A stretch of DNA of 64,000 nucleotides. It comes from Clostridia bacterium. GTDB taxonomy: Bacteria > Bacillota > Clostridia > Oscillospirales > Acutalibacteraceae. Below the pieces are notes generated by a model. That model was not told the origin of the DNA and ran no database searches. It worked only from the letters and a program-made list of their open reading frames with translations. Positions 51,794 through 61,200 of the stretch are shown here, piece after piece. A program made the position numbers and the translations under genes. The stretch is taken from assembly GCA_017435385.1 (NCBI GenBank), contig JAFSFB010000016.1, forward strand, positions 186,001 to 250,000, read 5' to 3'. Numbering within the stretch: position 1 is the first letter of the stretch; every line of letters begins with the position of its first letter.

Positions 51794-51927
51794 ATTTTTT
51801 GATATTCATTTTTTGTCTATTTTGCACAATCGGTTTGACATTTTTTGACAGATTACGCCGATACCCCGACTTTGGCTGAGTTGTTTTTTGTCAAAAACTG
51901 TAAATTATTTTGTGAGAAACAGAAAAA

Positions 51928-51964
51928 GTTACAAATGGTTACAAAAGTGTAAAAAATGGTTACA
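51928..51964 (-). promoter_or_regulatory. Three TGTAAC repeats upstream of the 3D-protein promoter
   Basis: TGTAAC on the minus strand at 51964-51959, 51943-51938 and 51933-51928; the last two are 4 nt apart. They resemble WalR half-sites (TGTWAH), but the known spacing is 5 nt, so this is tentative. Confidence 0.35.
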
Positions 51965-52128
51965 TTTTTCTAAATTGCAAAAATAAAGGCACCAAATTCA
52001 AAAATCCGTTTCTTCCGAAATTGATACCTTTTATAACCATTATTGGCAATTCTGTTGTTTAAATGCATATTCAGGGATTATTATTCCGCTGTTACATTAT
52101 TATGCGGTTGTCCCGTGCATTATTCGCA

Positions 52129-52156
52129 CAAAAAAGCAGCCCGAAAACAGGCTGCT
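52129..52156 (-). terminator. Terminator of the S51 peptidase gene
   Basis: AGCAGCC/GGCTGCT hairpin (52135-52156), then six Ts on the minus strand. Confidence 0.85.
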
Positions 52157-52187
52157 TTTCAACTGTATATTATTATATTTATATACA

Positions 52188-52859
52188 TTATATATAGAGT
52201 TCCTCAGAGAAGCCGTTGTCCTTTCGGAGAAGATAAACGCTCCCTTCGTCGTTGCCGCACATAACGGAGCAGTTGCCGTTATCATAAATGAATGCCGCTC
52301 CGTTTTCAAGAGCAAGTCCCGAATATTTTCGCCCTTTGACAGCCTCCTTGAAGCCCTGCCAATAATCGCTCTCATAATGCGGACAGTTGCAGTAATCAAG
52401 AAGCCCGAGGCATTCGACAAACATGAACTCATGATTCTCGCCGCAGTCGTCATAGCCTTCCGCAAACCAGCACATCGAGCCCGAGCTGTAGCCCGAAAGG
52501 ATGACACCCTTTTCATAAGCTTTTTTGAAGACTTTGTCGGCACCCGTTTTCATCCATGTATCCATGAGGAATTTCAGATTTCCGCCGCCTGCATAGACTA
52601 TATCGCAGGAAAGGATTCTGTTTTCGATTTCCTTAAAGCTCAGAGATTCATCGGTCAGAAGAAGCGGAGAAACCGTTGCACCGAGCTTTTCAAAAAGCGC
52701 AAAAATATCCTCGTCGCCCTCCATATCGTCAAACCCCGCAGTCGGCACAAAAAGCACCGAGGGATTTCTCTTTCCGCTGAGTTTAACGATCTTCTCAAAA
52801 ATCGGCATAACCTCTCCGTCGCTGTATCTTCCGCCGCCTATTCCTACGATAACGCCCAT
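52188..52859 (-). CDS. Peptidase S51 / dipeptidase E-like protein
   Basis: The protein is 223 residues of class I glutamine amidotransferase-like fold. It starts GVIVGIGGG. AGGGNLKFLM near 80 and the nucleophile elbow SGYSSGSMCWF near 113-123 match PepE/cyanophycinase relatives, with a later CPHYESD segment giving the His near 150. Family enzymes cleave Asp-X dipeptides or related isopeptides. The ATG at 52859 has GGAGG 7 nt upstream; an upstream ATG 13 codons earlier lacks a site. Confidence 0.87.
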   Translation of the reverse strand: MGVIVGIGGGRYSDGEVMPIFEKIVKLSGKRNPSVLFVPTAGFDDMEGDEDIFALFEKLGATVSPLLLTDESLSFKEIENRILSCDIVYAGGGNLKFLMDTWMKTGADKVFKKAYEKGVILSGYSSGSMCWFAEGYDDCGENHEFMFVECLGLLDYCNCPHYESDYWQGFKEAVKGRKYSGLALENGAAFIYDNGNCSVMCGNDEGSVYLLRKDNGFSEELYI

Positions 52860-52931
52860 AAAAACGCCTCCGTTCGATTGATAAAAGAATTCTATCACAT
52901 GGCAAATAATTCGTCAATTCCCGTTTTCGGG

Positions 52932-52960
52932 TTGACAATTCACAGCCTTGGGAGTAACAT
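52932..52960 (+). promoter_or_regulatory. Promoter of the isomerase-GtrA pair
   Basis: TTGACA (52932-52937), a 17-nt spacer and a weaker TAACAT (52955-52960). Confidence 0.5.
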
Positions 52961-52991
52961 AAAACTATAACCTGAAAGGACATATATATTA

Positions 52992-53849
52992 ATGTATAAA
53001 CAAAAACTATGCCTCGGTATCCTCGAGGGCTTTGACATGACCTATGCCGAGCAGGTCAGACTGATGAACAAGGTCGGATTTGAAGCTTTTTTTATTGACG
53101 ACTGCAACCGACACTCTCCCGTCGGAGAATTGGTCAGTTTATCAAAAGAGCTCGGAATGGAGATCCCGTCATACCATGCACCGTTCAACAAAAGCGACGA
53201 CCTCTGGAATCCCGATGAGATCGGCGAAATCGGAAAGCGTGAGCTTCTCGGATGCGTTGAATTATGCGCACGATTTGAAATCCCCGTCATGGTAACTCAT
53301 GCATTCATCGGCTATGATGACGATTTTGTTTCGGTGGAAGCAGGCATTGAGCGCTACGGCGAGGTTGCAAGACGGGCAAGCGAGCTCGGAGTCAGGCTCG
53401 CTCTCGAAAACACCGAGGGCGACGAATATCTCGCCATTCTTTTCGATGCTCTCAGAAGCGAAAATTGCATCGGCTTCTGCTGGGATACGGGGCATGAGCT
53501 TTGCTATAACTACGGCAAGGATATGGCTGCACTTTACGGTGATAAGCTCATATGCACTCACCTCAACGACAACCTCGGAATCCGTGATTTTAGCGGCAAA
53601 CGCACATGGCACGATGATCTGCATCTTCTGCCGTTTGACGGAATAACCGACTGGGACTCTGTCGCCAAAAGGCTTGCAAAAGCAAAATATTCGGCTCCGC
53701 TCTCGTTTGAGCTCAGCATCAGAAGCAAGCCCGAAAGACATGAAAACGATGCCTATGCCGCAATGAGCCCCGAAGCATATTTCACCGCCGCATATAACAG
53801 AGCCTGCCGAGTTGCCGCTCTGAAGCTCAGATATGAAAGAGAGGAATAA
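52992..53849 (+). CDS. Sugar phosphate isomerase/epimerase-like TIM-barrel protein
   Basis: The protein is 285 residues of the xylose-isomerase-like/AP-endonuclease-2 superfamily. Metal-site positions: a Glu in ALENTEGD near 142, an Asp and His in CWDTGHELCY near 165-172, a His in ICTHLNDN near 190, and a terminal Glu in SFELSIR near 240. Reaction unknown; relatives act on keto-sugars or inosose. AAAGGA precedes the ATG. It is 2 nt upstream of the GtrA gene, thus an operon. Confidence 0.82.
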   Translation: MYKQKLCLGILEGFDMTYAEQVRLMNKVGFEAFFIDDCNRHSPVGELVSLSKELGMEIPSYHAPFNKSDDLWNPDEIGEIGKRELLGCVELCARFEIPVMVTHAFIGYDDDFVSVEAGIERYGEVARRASELGVRLALENTEGDEYLAILFDALRSENCIGFCWDTGHELCYNYGKDMAALYGDKLICTHLNDNLGIRDFSGKRTWHDDLHLLPFDGITDWDSVAKRLAKAKYSAPLSFELSIRSKPERHENDAYAAMSPEAYFTAAYNRACRVAALKLRYEREE

Positions 53850-53851
53850 AA

Positions 53852-54280
53852 ATGAGTGAAAACAATCAGAAGCTTTCCAAAAAAGAAAACATAATTCAGG
53901 TCATCAAATTCGCCCTGTTTTCGAGCTCGGCGGGAATCATCCAGATGGGTTCGTTCGCACTCTTCATGGAGGTTTTCGAGATAAAGCATATGTGGTCATA
54001 TCTGTTCTCACTCGTGCTTTCCGTTCTCTGGAACTTCACCTTCAACAGAAAGTTCACCTTCAAGTCGGCGGCAAATGTTCCCGTTGCGATGCTCAAAGTT
54101 GCCCTTTTCTACTGCGTTTTCACTCCCGTTTCAACCTGGTGGACAAACGCTCTCTCGGGACATCTCAACGAATATATCATTCAGATCGGAACCATGCTTG
54201 TCAACCTCGTTTCGGAATATCTCTACTGCCGCTTCGTTGTTTACAGAAACTCGATGAACACCAACATCAAAAACAAATAA
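53852..54280 (+). CDS. GtrA-like membrane protein
   Basis: The protein is 142 residues with four hydrophobic segments. IQVIKFALFSSSAGIIQMGSF at the start and LWNFTFNRKFTFKS near 62-75 are the GtrA hallmarks. GtrA proteins are thought to flip undecaprenyl-linked sugars across the membrane for glycan decoration. GAGAGGAA lies before the ATG. Confidence 0.88.
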   Translation: MSENNQKLSKKENIIQVIKFALFSSSAGIIQMGSFALFMEVFEIKHMWSYLFSLVLSVLWNFTFNRKFTFKSAANVPVAMLKVALFYCVFTPVSTWWTNALSGHLNEYIIQIGTMLVNLVSEYLYCRFVVYRNSMNTNIKNK

Positions 54281-54288
54281 AAAAATCA

Positions 54289-54594
54289 GCCTCTGCATCA
54301 ACCGATGCAGAGGCACAGCTTGTCGAAAAACTTGTTTTTCGGCAAGCTGGTGACTGTTGAGAAAGGAAGCTGAATGGCGTTTTCTTCGACCGAAGGCGTA
54401 CAAAGATACTCCGATGGGAGAAAAAACGTCAAATAAACGAAACAATATTTATCAATCCTCCGTCTTTTGGCTTCGCCAAAATCCACCTCCTTTCCAAAGG
54501 AGGCTAATGAGATTTTTCAAATATTTTCGTTTATGTTTCAGCGACTTTATCGACAGTCAAAGCCTCTGCATCAACCGATGCAGAGGCTTTTTTT
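54289..54594. repeat. Structured region bounded by two identical 26-nt hairpins
   Basis: The same 26-nt palindrome (GCCTCTGCATC-AACC-GATGCAGAGGC) occurs at 54289-54314 and 54562-54587. Only the second has a T-run (54588-54594), so it acts as plus-strand terminator. Between them are a 15-bp hairpin (AGCTTGTCGAAAAAC/GTTTTTCGGCAAGCT, about 54317-54348), a TTTTGGCTTCGCCAAAA palindrome near 54470, and a CCTCCTTTCCAAAGGAGG palindrome near 54486. No gene is seen. It looks like an inserted non-autonomous or REP-type element that duplicated the terminator hairpin. Confidence 0.6.
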
Positions 54595-56380
54595 AATACC
54601 AGAGGAAGCCGAGGAGCAGGATTCTGATAAGCATCTGCCACCATGCGTAGGTAACGCTGACGGTGAAGTCATCCGTGAATCCCTGATAGGTGACGGTTAT
54701 CTTGTGCGAGCCGACCGTTTTGAAGGTCGTTGCAGGTACGCTGTAGCCCGAAGAAACGGTTGCAGTCGAGCCGTCGGAATACTGAACGAGCAGAGTCATG
54801 CCGCTTGTCGAAAGACTCTGTTTATAATAATAATCGACTTTGTTCGGCAGCTTCTGAATCTGCATGCCGACAACCGTTTTCTGAATTGCGGGTGTTACTG
54901 TGATGTCAAACCGTGCGGTTTTGCCCTTATAGGTCACGGTAACGGTCTGAGTTCCGTTTCCGCTTGCATACTGTGAATCAAGAGTAAATCCGCTCGTGAC
55001 GGTTGACGATGTTCCGTCGCTGTAATTGACTGTCAGAACAAGTCCCGAGGTGTTGATTCTTTCGCCGTCCTCGTAGCTTGTTTTTGAAGGGAGAGTTTTG
55101 ATTTCTATTGATGAAACCGTTCTTTCGGGTTCGGCACCGACAAGCTCAAAAGGAATATTCTTCCCGAGCGCATAGTCATGAGCAGCCGAGCCCTCTTTGA
55201 CCTTGAGAGTCAGATTGTTGCAATTGATGAATGCATTCAGGCCGATCTCCGTTACGGTTTCGGGTACCTCAAGAGTTTCAAGAGCAGTGCAGCCGTCAAA
55301 CGCTCCCATCCTTATCTCGGTAACGCTTGAGGGTATTGTGACGCTTTTGAGCGAAGAGCATTTCTCGAAAGCCTTTTCGTCAATTATCTCAACGCCTTCT
55401 GCAATTATAACATTCTGAATTCCCGATTTATAGAATGCACCCGAATATGTTTCGGCATTTGCGGGAATCGTTATGTTTTTCAGATTCGAGCAGCCTCCGA
55501 ATGCCTGTGCGCCGATATATGTGACTGATTCGGGAATAACAACAGCACTCAGAGCGGTGCAGTTGTTGAAGGCATACTCCTTGATAGTTTCAAGACCTTC
55601 GGGCAGAGTGACTTTTGTGAGCCTTGTGTTTGCACCGAAAGCGGAATCCTCGATAGTCTTGGTCCCTGCAGGAACGGTAAAGCCTGTCACGGTTTTGCCG
55701 TTGGGATACTGGATCAGCGTTTCTCCCTTGATATCATAAAGGCAGTCGCTGACGGCTTTATACGCCGTGTTTCCCGAATGGACATAAAATGCGTTGATTG
55801 AAGCGCAGTTAAGGAATGCGTTGAAGCCGATCGATGTCACGCTTGCGGGAATAGTTACACTCTGAAGCGAAGAGCATTTCTTGAACGCTTCCTTGCCGAT
55901 GGTCGTGACCGTTGACGGAATCGTCAGCGAGCTCAGAGCGTTGCAGCCCGCAAAGGCTTCAAGCGGAATTGCGTTAAGCTTTGACGGCAGAGTGACATTC
56001 CTGAGCGTTGAGCAGTAACGGAATGCGGCTGTACCGATCGTGCATTCCTCGCCCTCAAAAACAACGGTTCCGAGTGAAACGCAGTTTTCAAAAACCGATG
56101 AACCGACGCTTCTCACGCTCGAAGGGATCGTCACCTTTGTGATTTTTTCGGCATCCTTGAATGCGCTCGAAGCAACCAACTCAACAGGCTTACCGTTATA
56201 AGTTTCGGGAATGTTGATTTCTCCCGTGGCATATTTGTTGCATTTGGCAACCTGATAAAAATCGCCGGCATCGATGAATGTCAGATAGCTTTCTCCTGCT
56301 GCAAAAGAGCATATGCCGAAGCTTGACAGCGCAACGATCAGAGCCAGCAAAACTGATAAGAATTTTGTGATTCTGTTCAC
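54593..56380 (-). CDS. Secreted LRR_5 (BspA-type) protein with two Ig-like domains
   Basis: The protein is 595 residues. The start is GTG at 56380 with GGGGG about 8 nt upstream. A signal peptide (1-27) is followed by roughly 14 BspA-type leucine-rich repeats (about 60-400) with the AF-x-x-C-x-x-L-x-x-V-x-I-P unit. Then come two Ig-like modules (about 425-500 and 505-580) with the YxDG(S/T) core. The protein ends in a short Trp-rich hydrophobic tail (YAWWQMLIRILLLGFLWY) in place of LPxTG. A surface adhesin or binding role is likely from the domains; the ligand is unknown. Confidence 0.87.
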   Translation of the reverse strand: MNRITKFLSVLLALIVALSSFGICSFAAGESYLTFIDAGDFYQVAKCNKYATGEINIPETYNGKPVELVASSAFKDAEKITKVTIPSSVRSVGSSVFENCVSLGTVVFEGEECTIGTAAFRYCSTLRNVTLPSKLNAIPLEAFAGCNALSSLTIPSTVTTIGKEAFKKCSSLQSVTIPASVTSIGFNAFLNCASINAFYVHSGNTAYKAVSDCLYDIKGETLIQYPNGKTVTGFTVPAGTKTIEDSAFGANTRLTKVTLPEGLETIKEYAFNNCTALSAVVIPESVTYIGAQAFGGCSNLKNITIPANAETYSGAFYKSGIQNVIIAEGVEIIDEKAFEKCSSLKSVTIPSSVTEIRMGAFDGCTALETLEVPETVTEIGLNAFINCNNLTLKVKEGSAAHDYALGKNIPFELVGAEPERTVSSIEIKTLPSKTSYEDGERINTSGLVLTVNYSDGTSSTVTSGFTLDSQYASGNGTQTVTVTYKGKTARFDITVTPAIQKTVVGMQIQKLPNKVDYYYKQSLSTSGMTLLVQYSDGSTATVSSGYSVPATTFKTVGSHKITVTYQGFTDDFTVSVTYAWWQMLIRILLLGFLWY

Positions 56381-56415
56381 TTTTGAAACCCCCGAATAGA
56401 AATATCGTATTTTGT

Positions 56416-56444
56416 ATTATACATTATATTAATGGAAATTTCAA
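56416..56444 (-). promoter_or_regulatory. Promoter of the LRR protein gene
   Basis: TTGAAA (56444-56439), a 17-nt spacer and TATAAT (56421-56416). Confidence 0.75.
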
Positions 56445-56482
56445 TAGAAACACAAAAATGTTTAAATTTACATGCTAAATTA

Positions 56483-56511
56483 TTGACAAAAGTATGCACA
56501 ATAACTAAAAT
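56483..56511 (+). promoter_or_regulatory. Promoter of the PAP-like/glycosidase operon
   Basis: TTGACA (56483-56488), a 17-nt spacer and TAAAAT (56506-56511), divergent from the LRR promoter. Confidence 0.75.
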
Positions 56512-56548
56512 TATCTTAACAATATTTTTCCTGGAGTGATCGAGAAAC

Positions 56549-58189
56549 ATGTTTGACGAAAACGGAAAATTTTATAAACCGGAGAGAGGCTCATCCCCCT
56601 CCCCGGACCATATAATGCTCTCATTCTGCGGCGATGCAAAAACCGAAATGGCTGTTTCATGGCGTACCGATACGGAAACCGAAACAGGCTTCATTCTTTA
56701 CGGCGAAGTCGGCTCTGAGGAGCTGGCAAGAGCTGACAGCATATCGGACACAAAGGAAACCGATATTGACATCAGCCGTTACCATTGGGTCAGGCTTTCG
56801 GGGCTGAAAAGCGGAACGAAATACCGCTACACCGTCGGAAGCGAAGCTGACAGAAGCGAAGAGTTTTATTTTGAAACGGAGCCTGAAAACCTCGGGAAAT
56901 TCAGTTTCATCGTTATCGCAGACCATCAGAAGGGCGACCCCTGCCACCTGCCCGATTATTCAATGGTCGGCAGAATGCTCAGAACCGCTCTTGAAAGACA
57001 TCCCGAATGCCGTTTCATCTTCACGGCGGGCGACAACTGCGATAACGGTCAGAACGAGCTTCAATGGAACGGAATGTTTGAAGGGCTCAAAGGTATCATT
57101 GAAAGCATGCCCTATATGATGACAACGGGCAACCACGATAACCGTGGCTTTATAACATATTTCCCCGAACCGACGGGCAAATTCTATCTTGAGCATGCCG
57201 ATTTCTTCGATTTTCAGTTCGGCCCCGTTTACCCCGACAACGGTCCCGAGGGCTACACGGGCGAAAACTATTCCTTCGACTACGGCAACGCTCATTTTCT
57301 TGTTCTCGGCATCAATGCTCCCGACAAGGTTGCTCCGTGGGCATATGACGATTTGCACAAGAGCACAAAAACATGGAAGCTCGGCGCATATCATTTCCCG
57401 ATCTATCCCGTCATGCCCGAGGGTCAGAACAACGATGCTTATCCGTGGCTGAGAAAACCGATCGAAGAAGGCAGACTCGACATTCTCTTTGCAGGTCACG
57501 AGCATTCCTTTGCCAGAACCTTCCCGATGAAGAATGATGAGATGTTTGATAAGCCTTCAGAGGGCACGATCAACTATATCACGGGTAACGGCGGCGGAAA
57601 TATTTATCATTCCAACGCCCGAAAGATATGGCACAGCGCATTCTATCCTCAGGAGGAGCGCATGGGTTCATATACCCTCGTTGAGATCGTCGGCAGCGTT
57701 CTGACCGCAACCGCATATATGGAGGACGGCAGAATCGTTGACATTATGACGATCGACAAGGAAAAGGATCTTCTTCTCCCCCACGCACTCGCCCCGACCT
57801 ATGACTGGACAAAGATGGCGTTCAAGGGAGATATGCTCGAGCTGATTTCGAGAGAGTTCTATGCTCAGCAGAAAGACGGCGTATGGTACGCTCCGTTCGG
57901 AATCGTCATTCAGGCAATTGGCGGAAAGGTTATCAAAGAAAAGGATACTCTTTATTGCGAGGCTTATGACCATCATGCTCTTTTCACCGTCGGCAGTAAC
58001 AAAGCCATGACCGATCTCGGAACGGTAGAAATGAGCGGTGAAGCATATTTTGACAGAAACCAGCTTTACATTCCCGTTGAAGAAAGCGCAAAAATCTTCG
58101 AGATGGAATGGTATCACGCAAAGAGAAACAACTTCATCAACTGGAATACTCCGAGTGAAGATAAGCCTCTTTGCAAGCATCCCTCATAA
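56549..58189 (+). CDS. Purple acid phosphatase-like metallophosphoesterase
   Basis: The protein is 546 residues with no signal peptide. Residues about 20-110 form the fibronectin-like N-domain of purple acid phosphatases (SWRTDTETETG, then LSGLKSGTKYRYTVG). The catalytic domain (about 115-365) has IADHQKGD, FTAGDNCD, TTGNHDN, AYHFP and FAGHEHSFART as metal motifs in order. The usual first GDxG block is altered to IADHQ. The last 110 residues resemble a copper-amine-oxidase-like stalk domain (GIVIQAIGGKV...YIPVEE). GGAG stands 11-12 nt before the ATG. The glycosidase gene follows after 16 nt. Phosphoester substrate unknown. Confidence 0.83.
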   Translation: MFDENGKFYKPERGSSPSPDHIMLSFCGDAKTEMAVSWRTDTETETGFILYGEVGSEELARADSISDTKETDIDISRYHWVRLSGLKSGTKYRYTVGSEADRSEEFYFETEPENLGKFSFIVIADHQKGDPCHLPDYSMVGRMLRTALERHPECRFIFTAGDNCDNGQNELQWNGMFEGLKGIIESMPYMMTTGNHDNRGFITYFPEPTGKFYLEHADFFDFQFGPVYPDNGPEGYTGENYSFDYGNAHFLVLGINAPDKVAPWAYDDLHKSTKTWKLGAYHFPIYPVMPEGQNNDAYPWLRKPIEEGRLDILFAGHEHSFARTFPMKNDEMFDKPSEGTINYITGNGGGNIYHSNARKIWHSAFYPQEERMGSYTLVEIVGSVLTATAYMEDGRIVDIMTIDKEKDLLLPHALAPTYDWTKMAFKGDMLELISREFYAQQKDGVWYAPFGIVIQAIGGKVIKEKDTLYCEAYDHHALFTVGSNKAMTDLGTVEMSGEAYFDRNQLYIPVEESAKIFEMEWYHAKRNNFINWNTPSEDKPLCKHPS

Positions 58190-58205
58190 CGAAAGGAGAA
58201 ACGCT

Positions 58206-61200
58206 ATGCTTTACAAGAAAAATTCTGCTCCCGAGCTGACTCAGGAGCTTTTCAGAAATCCCACCTGCGAATACAGAGGAACTCCCTTCTGGGCATGGAA
58301 CAGCGACCTGAAATCCGAGGAGCTTCAGCGTCAGATCGAGGTTTTCAAGGAAATGGGACTCGGCGGTTTCCATATGCATGTCCGCACAGGCATGTCAACA
58401 AAATATCTTTCCGAAGAATTCATGCAGCTTGTCAAGGACTGCGTTGACAAGGCTGACAGAGAAGAAATGCTCGCATGGCTCTATGACGAGGACCGCTGGC
58501 CCTCAGGTGCGGCAGGCGGACTCGTAACAAAAGACGAAGAAAACAGAGCAAGATGCCTGCTCCTTACAACCGAGCCCTGCGACAACAGCGGAAATGCCGA
58601 TGCCGATCTCATCGACTCGAGAGCAGAGGGCGGCAGAAACGGCAAGGGCTATCTTATCGCTTGCTATGACATCGTTCTCGACAGCGACGGCTGTCTTCTC
58701 AGCTATGATCTGATCGGCGAAAACGATGCCGCAAAGGGCACGAAATGGTATGCCTATCTCAAAATTCACGCTTCATCACCCTGGTACAACAACCAGACCT
58801 ACCTCGACACTCTCAACCCGAAGGCGGTTGAACGCTTCGTTGAGGTCACTCATGACAGATATAAAGAAAAGGTCGGCTACGGATTCGGCGAAACAGTTCC
58901 TGCAATCTTCACCGACGAGCCTCAGTTCACACGCAAGAAACAGCTTCCCAATTCGACCGACACATCGGATGTTCTTCTCCCCTGGACAGACGATATTCCC
59001 GAAACATACAAAGCGCAGTACGGCAGCGATATCATCCCTTCGATTCCCGAGCTTTTCTGGGACCTTCCCGATAACAAGCCCTCGCTTGCAAGATACCGTT
59101 ATCATGACCATATCTCCGAGCGTTTTGCATCGGCTTTTGCCGACACCTGCGGAAAATGGTGCCGTGAAAACGGAATCGCCCTGACGGGACACATGATGGA
59201 AGAGCCGACTCTTGAAAGCCAGACAGCCGCTCTGGGTGACGCCATGCGTTCATACAGAGGCTTCGACCTGCCCGGCATCGACATGCTCTGCGCAAGCTTC
59301 GAGTTCACAACCGCAAAGCAGGCACAGTCCGCCGTTCATCAGTTCGGCTATGAGGGCATGCTCTCCGAGCTTTACGGCGTAACGGGCTGGGACTACGACT
59401 TCAGAGGCTATAAGCTTCACGGCGACTGGCAGGCATGTCTTGGCGTAACGATACGAGTTCCTCACCTTTCGTGGGTTGCCATGGGCGGCGAGGCAAAGCG
59501 TGACTACCCCGCCTCGATTCATTATCAGTCCCCGTGGTATAAAAAATTCTCCTATGTCGAAGACCATTTTGCAAGAGTCAACACCGCTCTGACAAGAGGC
59601 AAGCCCGTTGTCAAGGTCGGCGTTATTCATCCCGTTGAAAGCTATTGGCTCCATTGGGGTCCCAACGATAAGACCGACCTTATCAGAAGCTCGATGGACG
59701 AAAAATTCCTCAATGTCACCGAATGGCTTCTCAAGGGCAGCATCGATTTCAACTTCATCAGCGAATCTCTTCTTCCCGAGCTTTGCGAGAGCGGCTCCGC
59801 ACCCCTCAAGGTCGGCAAGATGGAATACGATGCAGTCATTGTTCCCGACTGCGAAACTCTCCGCTCGACAACCCTCGAACGCCTTGAAGCATTCCGCAAG
59901 GCAGGCGGTAAGCTTATTTTCATGGGCAACTCTCCCTACCTTGAGGACGGCATCGAGTCTGAAAGAGGCAAAAAGCTCTATGCTCAGTCGCAGGTCATTC
60001 CCTTCGACAGAGAGAAGCTTCTCACTGCTCTCGATGACAACCGCACCGTTACTCTCCGCCTCAAAAACGGAAAGCTCTCAGACGGCTTCATCTATCAGCT
60101 CCGCCGTGACAACGGCTGCAACTGGCTCTTTGTCAGCCGCTGCTGTGAGCCCTACAACAAGGATATGGTCAGAAGCAGCGACCTTCGCATAACCGTCAAG
60201 GGCGAGTTCACGCCTTATATTTACAACACCCTCAACGGCGAGATCGAGTCAGCCGAATATAAATATGTCGGCGGCAACACCGTTATTTCGAGAGAGATGT
60301 TTGACTATGACAGCCTGCTTCTCAAGCTCGTTGACGGCAGAAGCGAACCCTGCATGAACGCAGGCGAACCCGCCGCCCCCGAAAAGGAGATCAGAACCCC
60401 CGCATTCGTTCCGTTCACTCTTTCCGAGCCCAATGTTCTGCTTCTCGACATGGCAGAATTCCGTGTTGACGACGGCGGATATATGGAAGAGGAAGAGATA
60501 CTCCGCCTTGACAATGTTGCCCGTGAGATTCTCGGTCTGCCCGAAAGAGGCGGAAATGTTGCTCAGCCGTGGGTCGTTGAGGACGAACCGACAGAGCATA
60601 CTCTGACCCTTCGCTTCAGAATCAACAGCACGATCGAATATTCAGGTGCAATGCTCGCTCTCGAGGATGCCGAAAAGGCAAAGATCGTTTTCAACGGCAA
60701 CGCCATTCCGAACGATATCGTCGGCTGGTTTACCGACAAGGACATCAAGACCGTTAAGCTCACCGACATAAAGAAGGGCGAGAATATTCTCGAGATCACA
60801 ATTCCCATCGGTAAGAGAACGAACACAGAATGGTGCTATCTCCTTGGCGATTTCGGCGTAAGCGTTGCAGGCAGAAAGGCTCAGATAATTCCGATGCCTG
60901 AGAAGATCAGCTTCGGTTCGATCGTCAATCAGGGCATGCCCTTCTACGGAGGTAACATCACCTACCATCTCGAGGTCGAAGGAAGCTCACTTCAGATCGA
61001 AGCAACGAGATACAGGGGCGCAATCATCGATGTCAGGGTTGACGGCGAAAAGAAGGGTGACATCGCTTATCCGCCTTATATGCTCAGCATAGACGGACTT
61101 GAAAACGGTAAGCACAAGCTCGACATCACGCTCTACGGTAACCGCTATAACTGCTTCGGTGCAGTTCACATGGCAAACGCCGCCCGTCAGTGGCACGGAC

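Larger units (their letters stand above)
51648..52187 (-). other. Non-coding upstream region of the 3D-protein gene
   Basis: A stretch of 540 nt without a gene. It holds the promoter (51765-51793), a leader of about 110 nt with two small hairpins (CGAGG/CCTCG and AATTGCC/GGCAATT), three TGTAAC repeats (51928-51964) and, at the far end, the S51 peptidase terminator. I find no c-di-AMP (ydaO) riboswitch core. The rest, about 51965-52128, is AT-rich with nothing recognised. Confidence 0.5.

Noticed and set aside
51648..51827. N-terminal extension of the 3D protein up to 51827
   Set aside because: It would bury the signal peptide, and it overlaps the promoter; the ATG at 51647 has a proper ribosome site.
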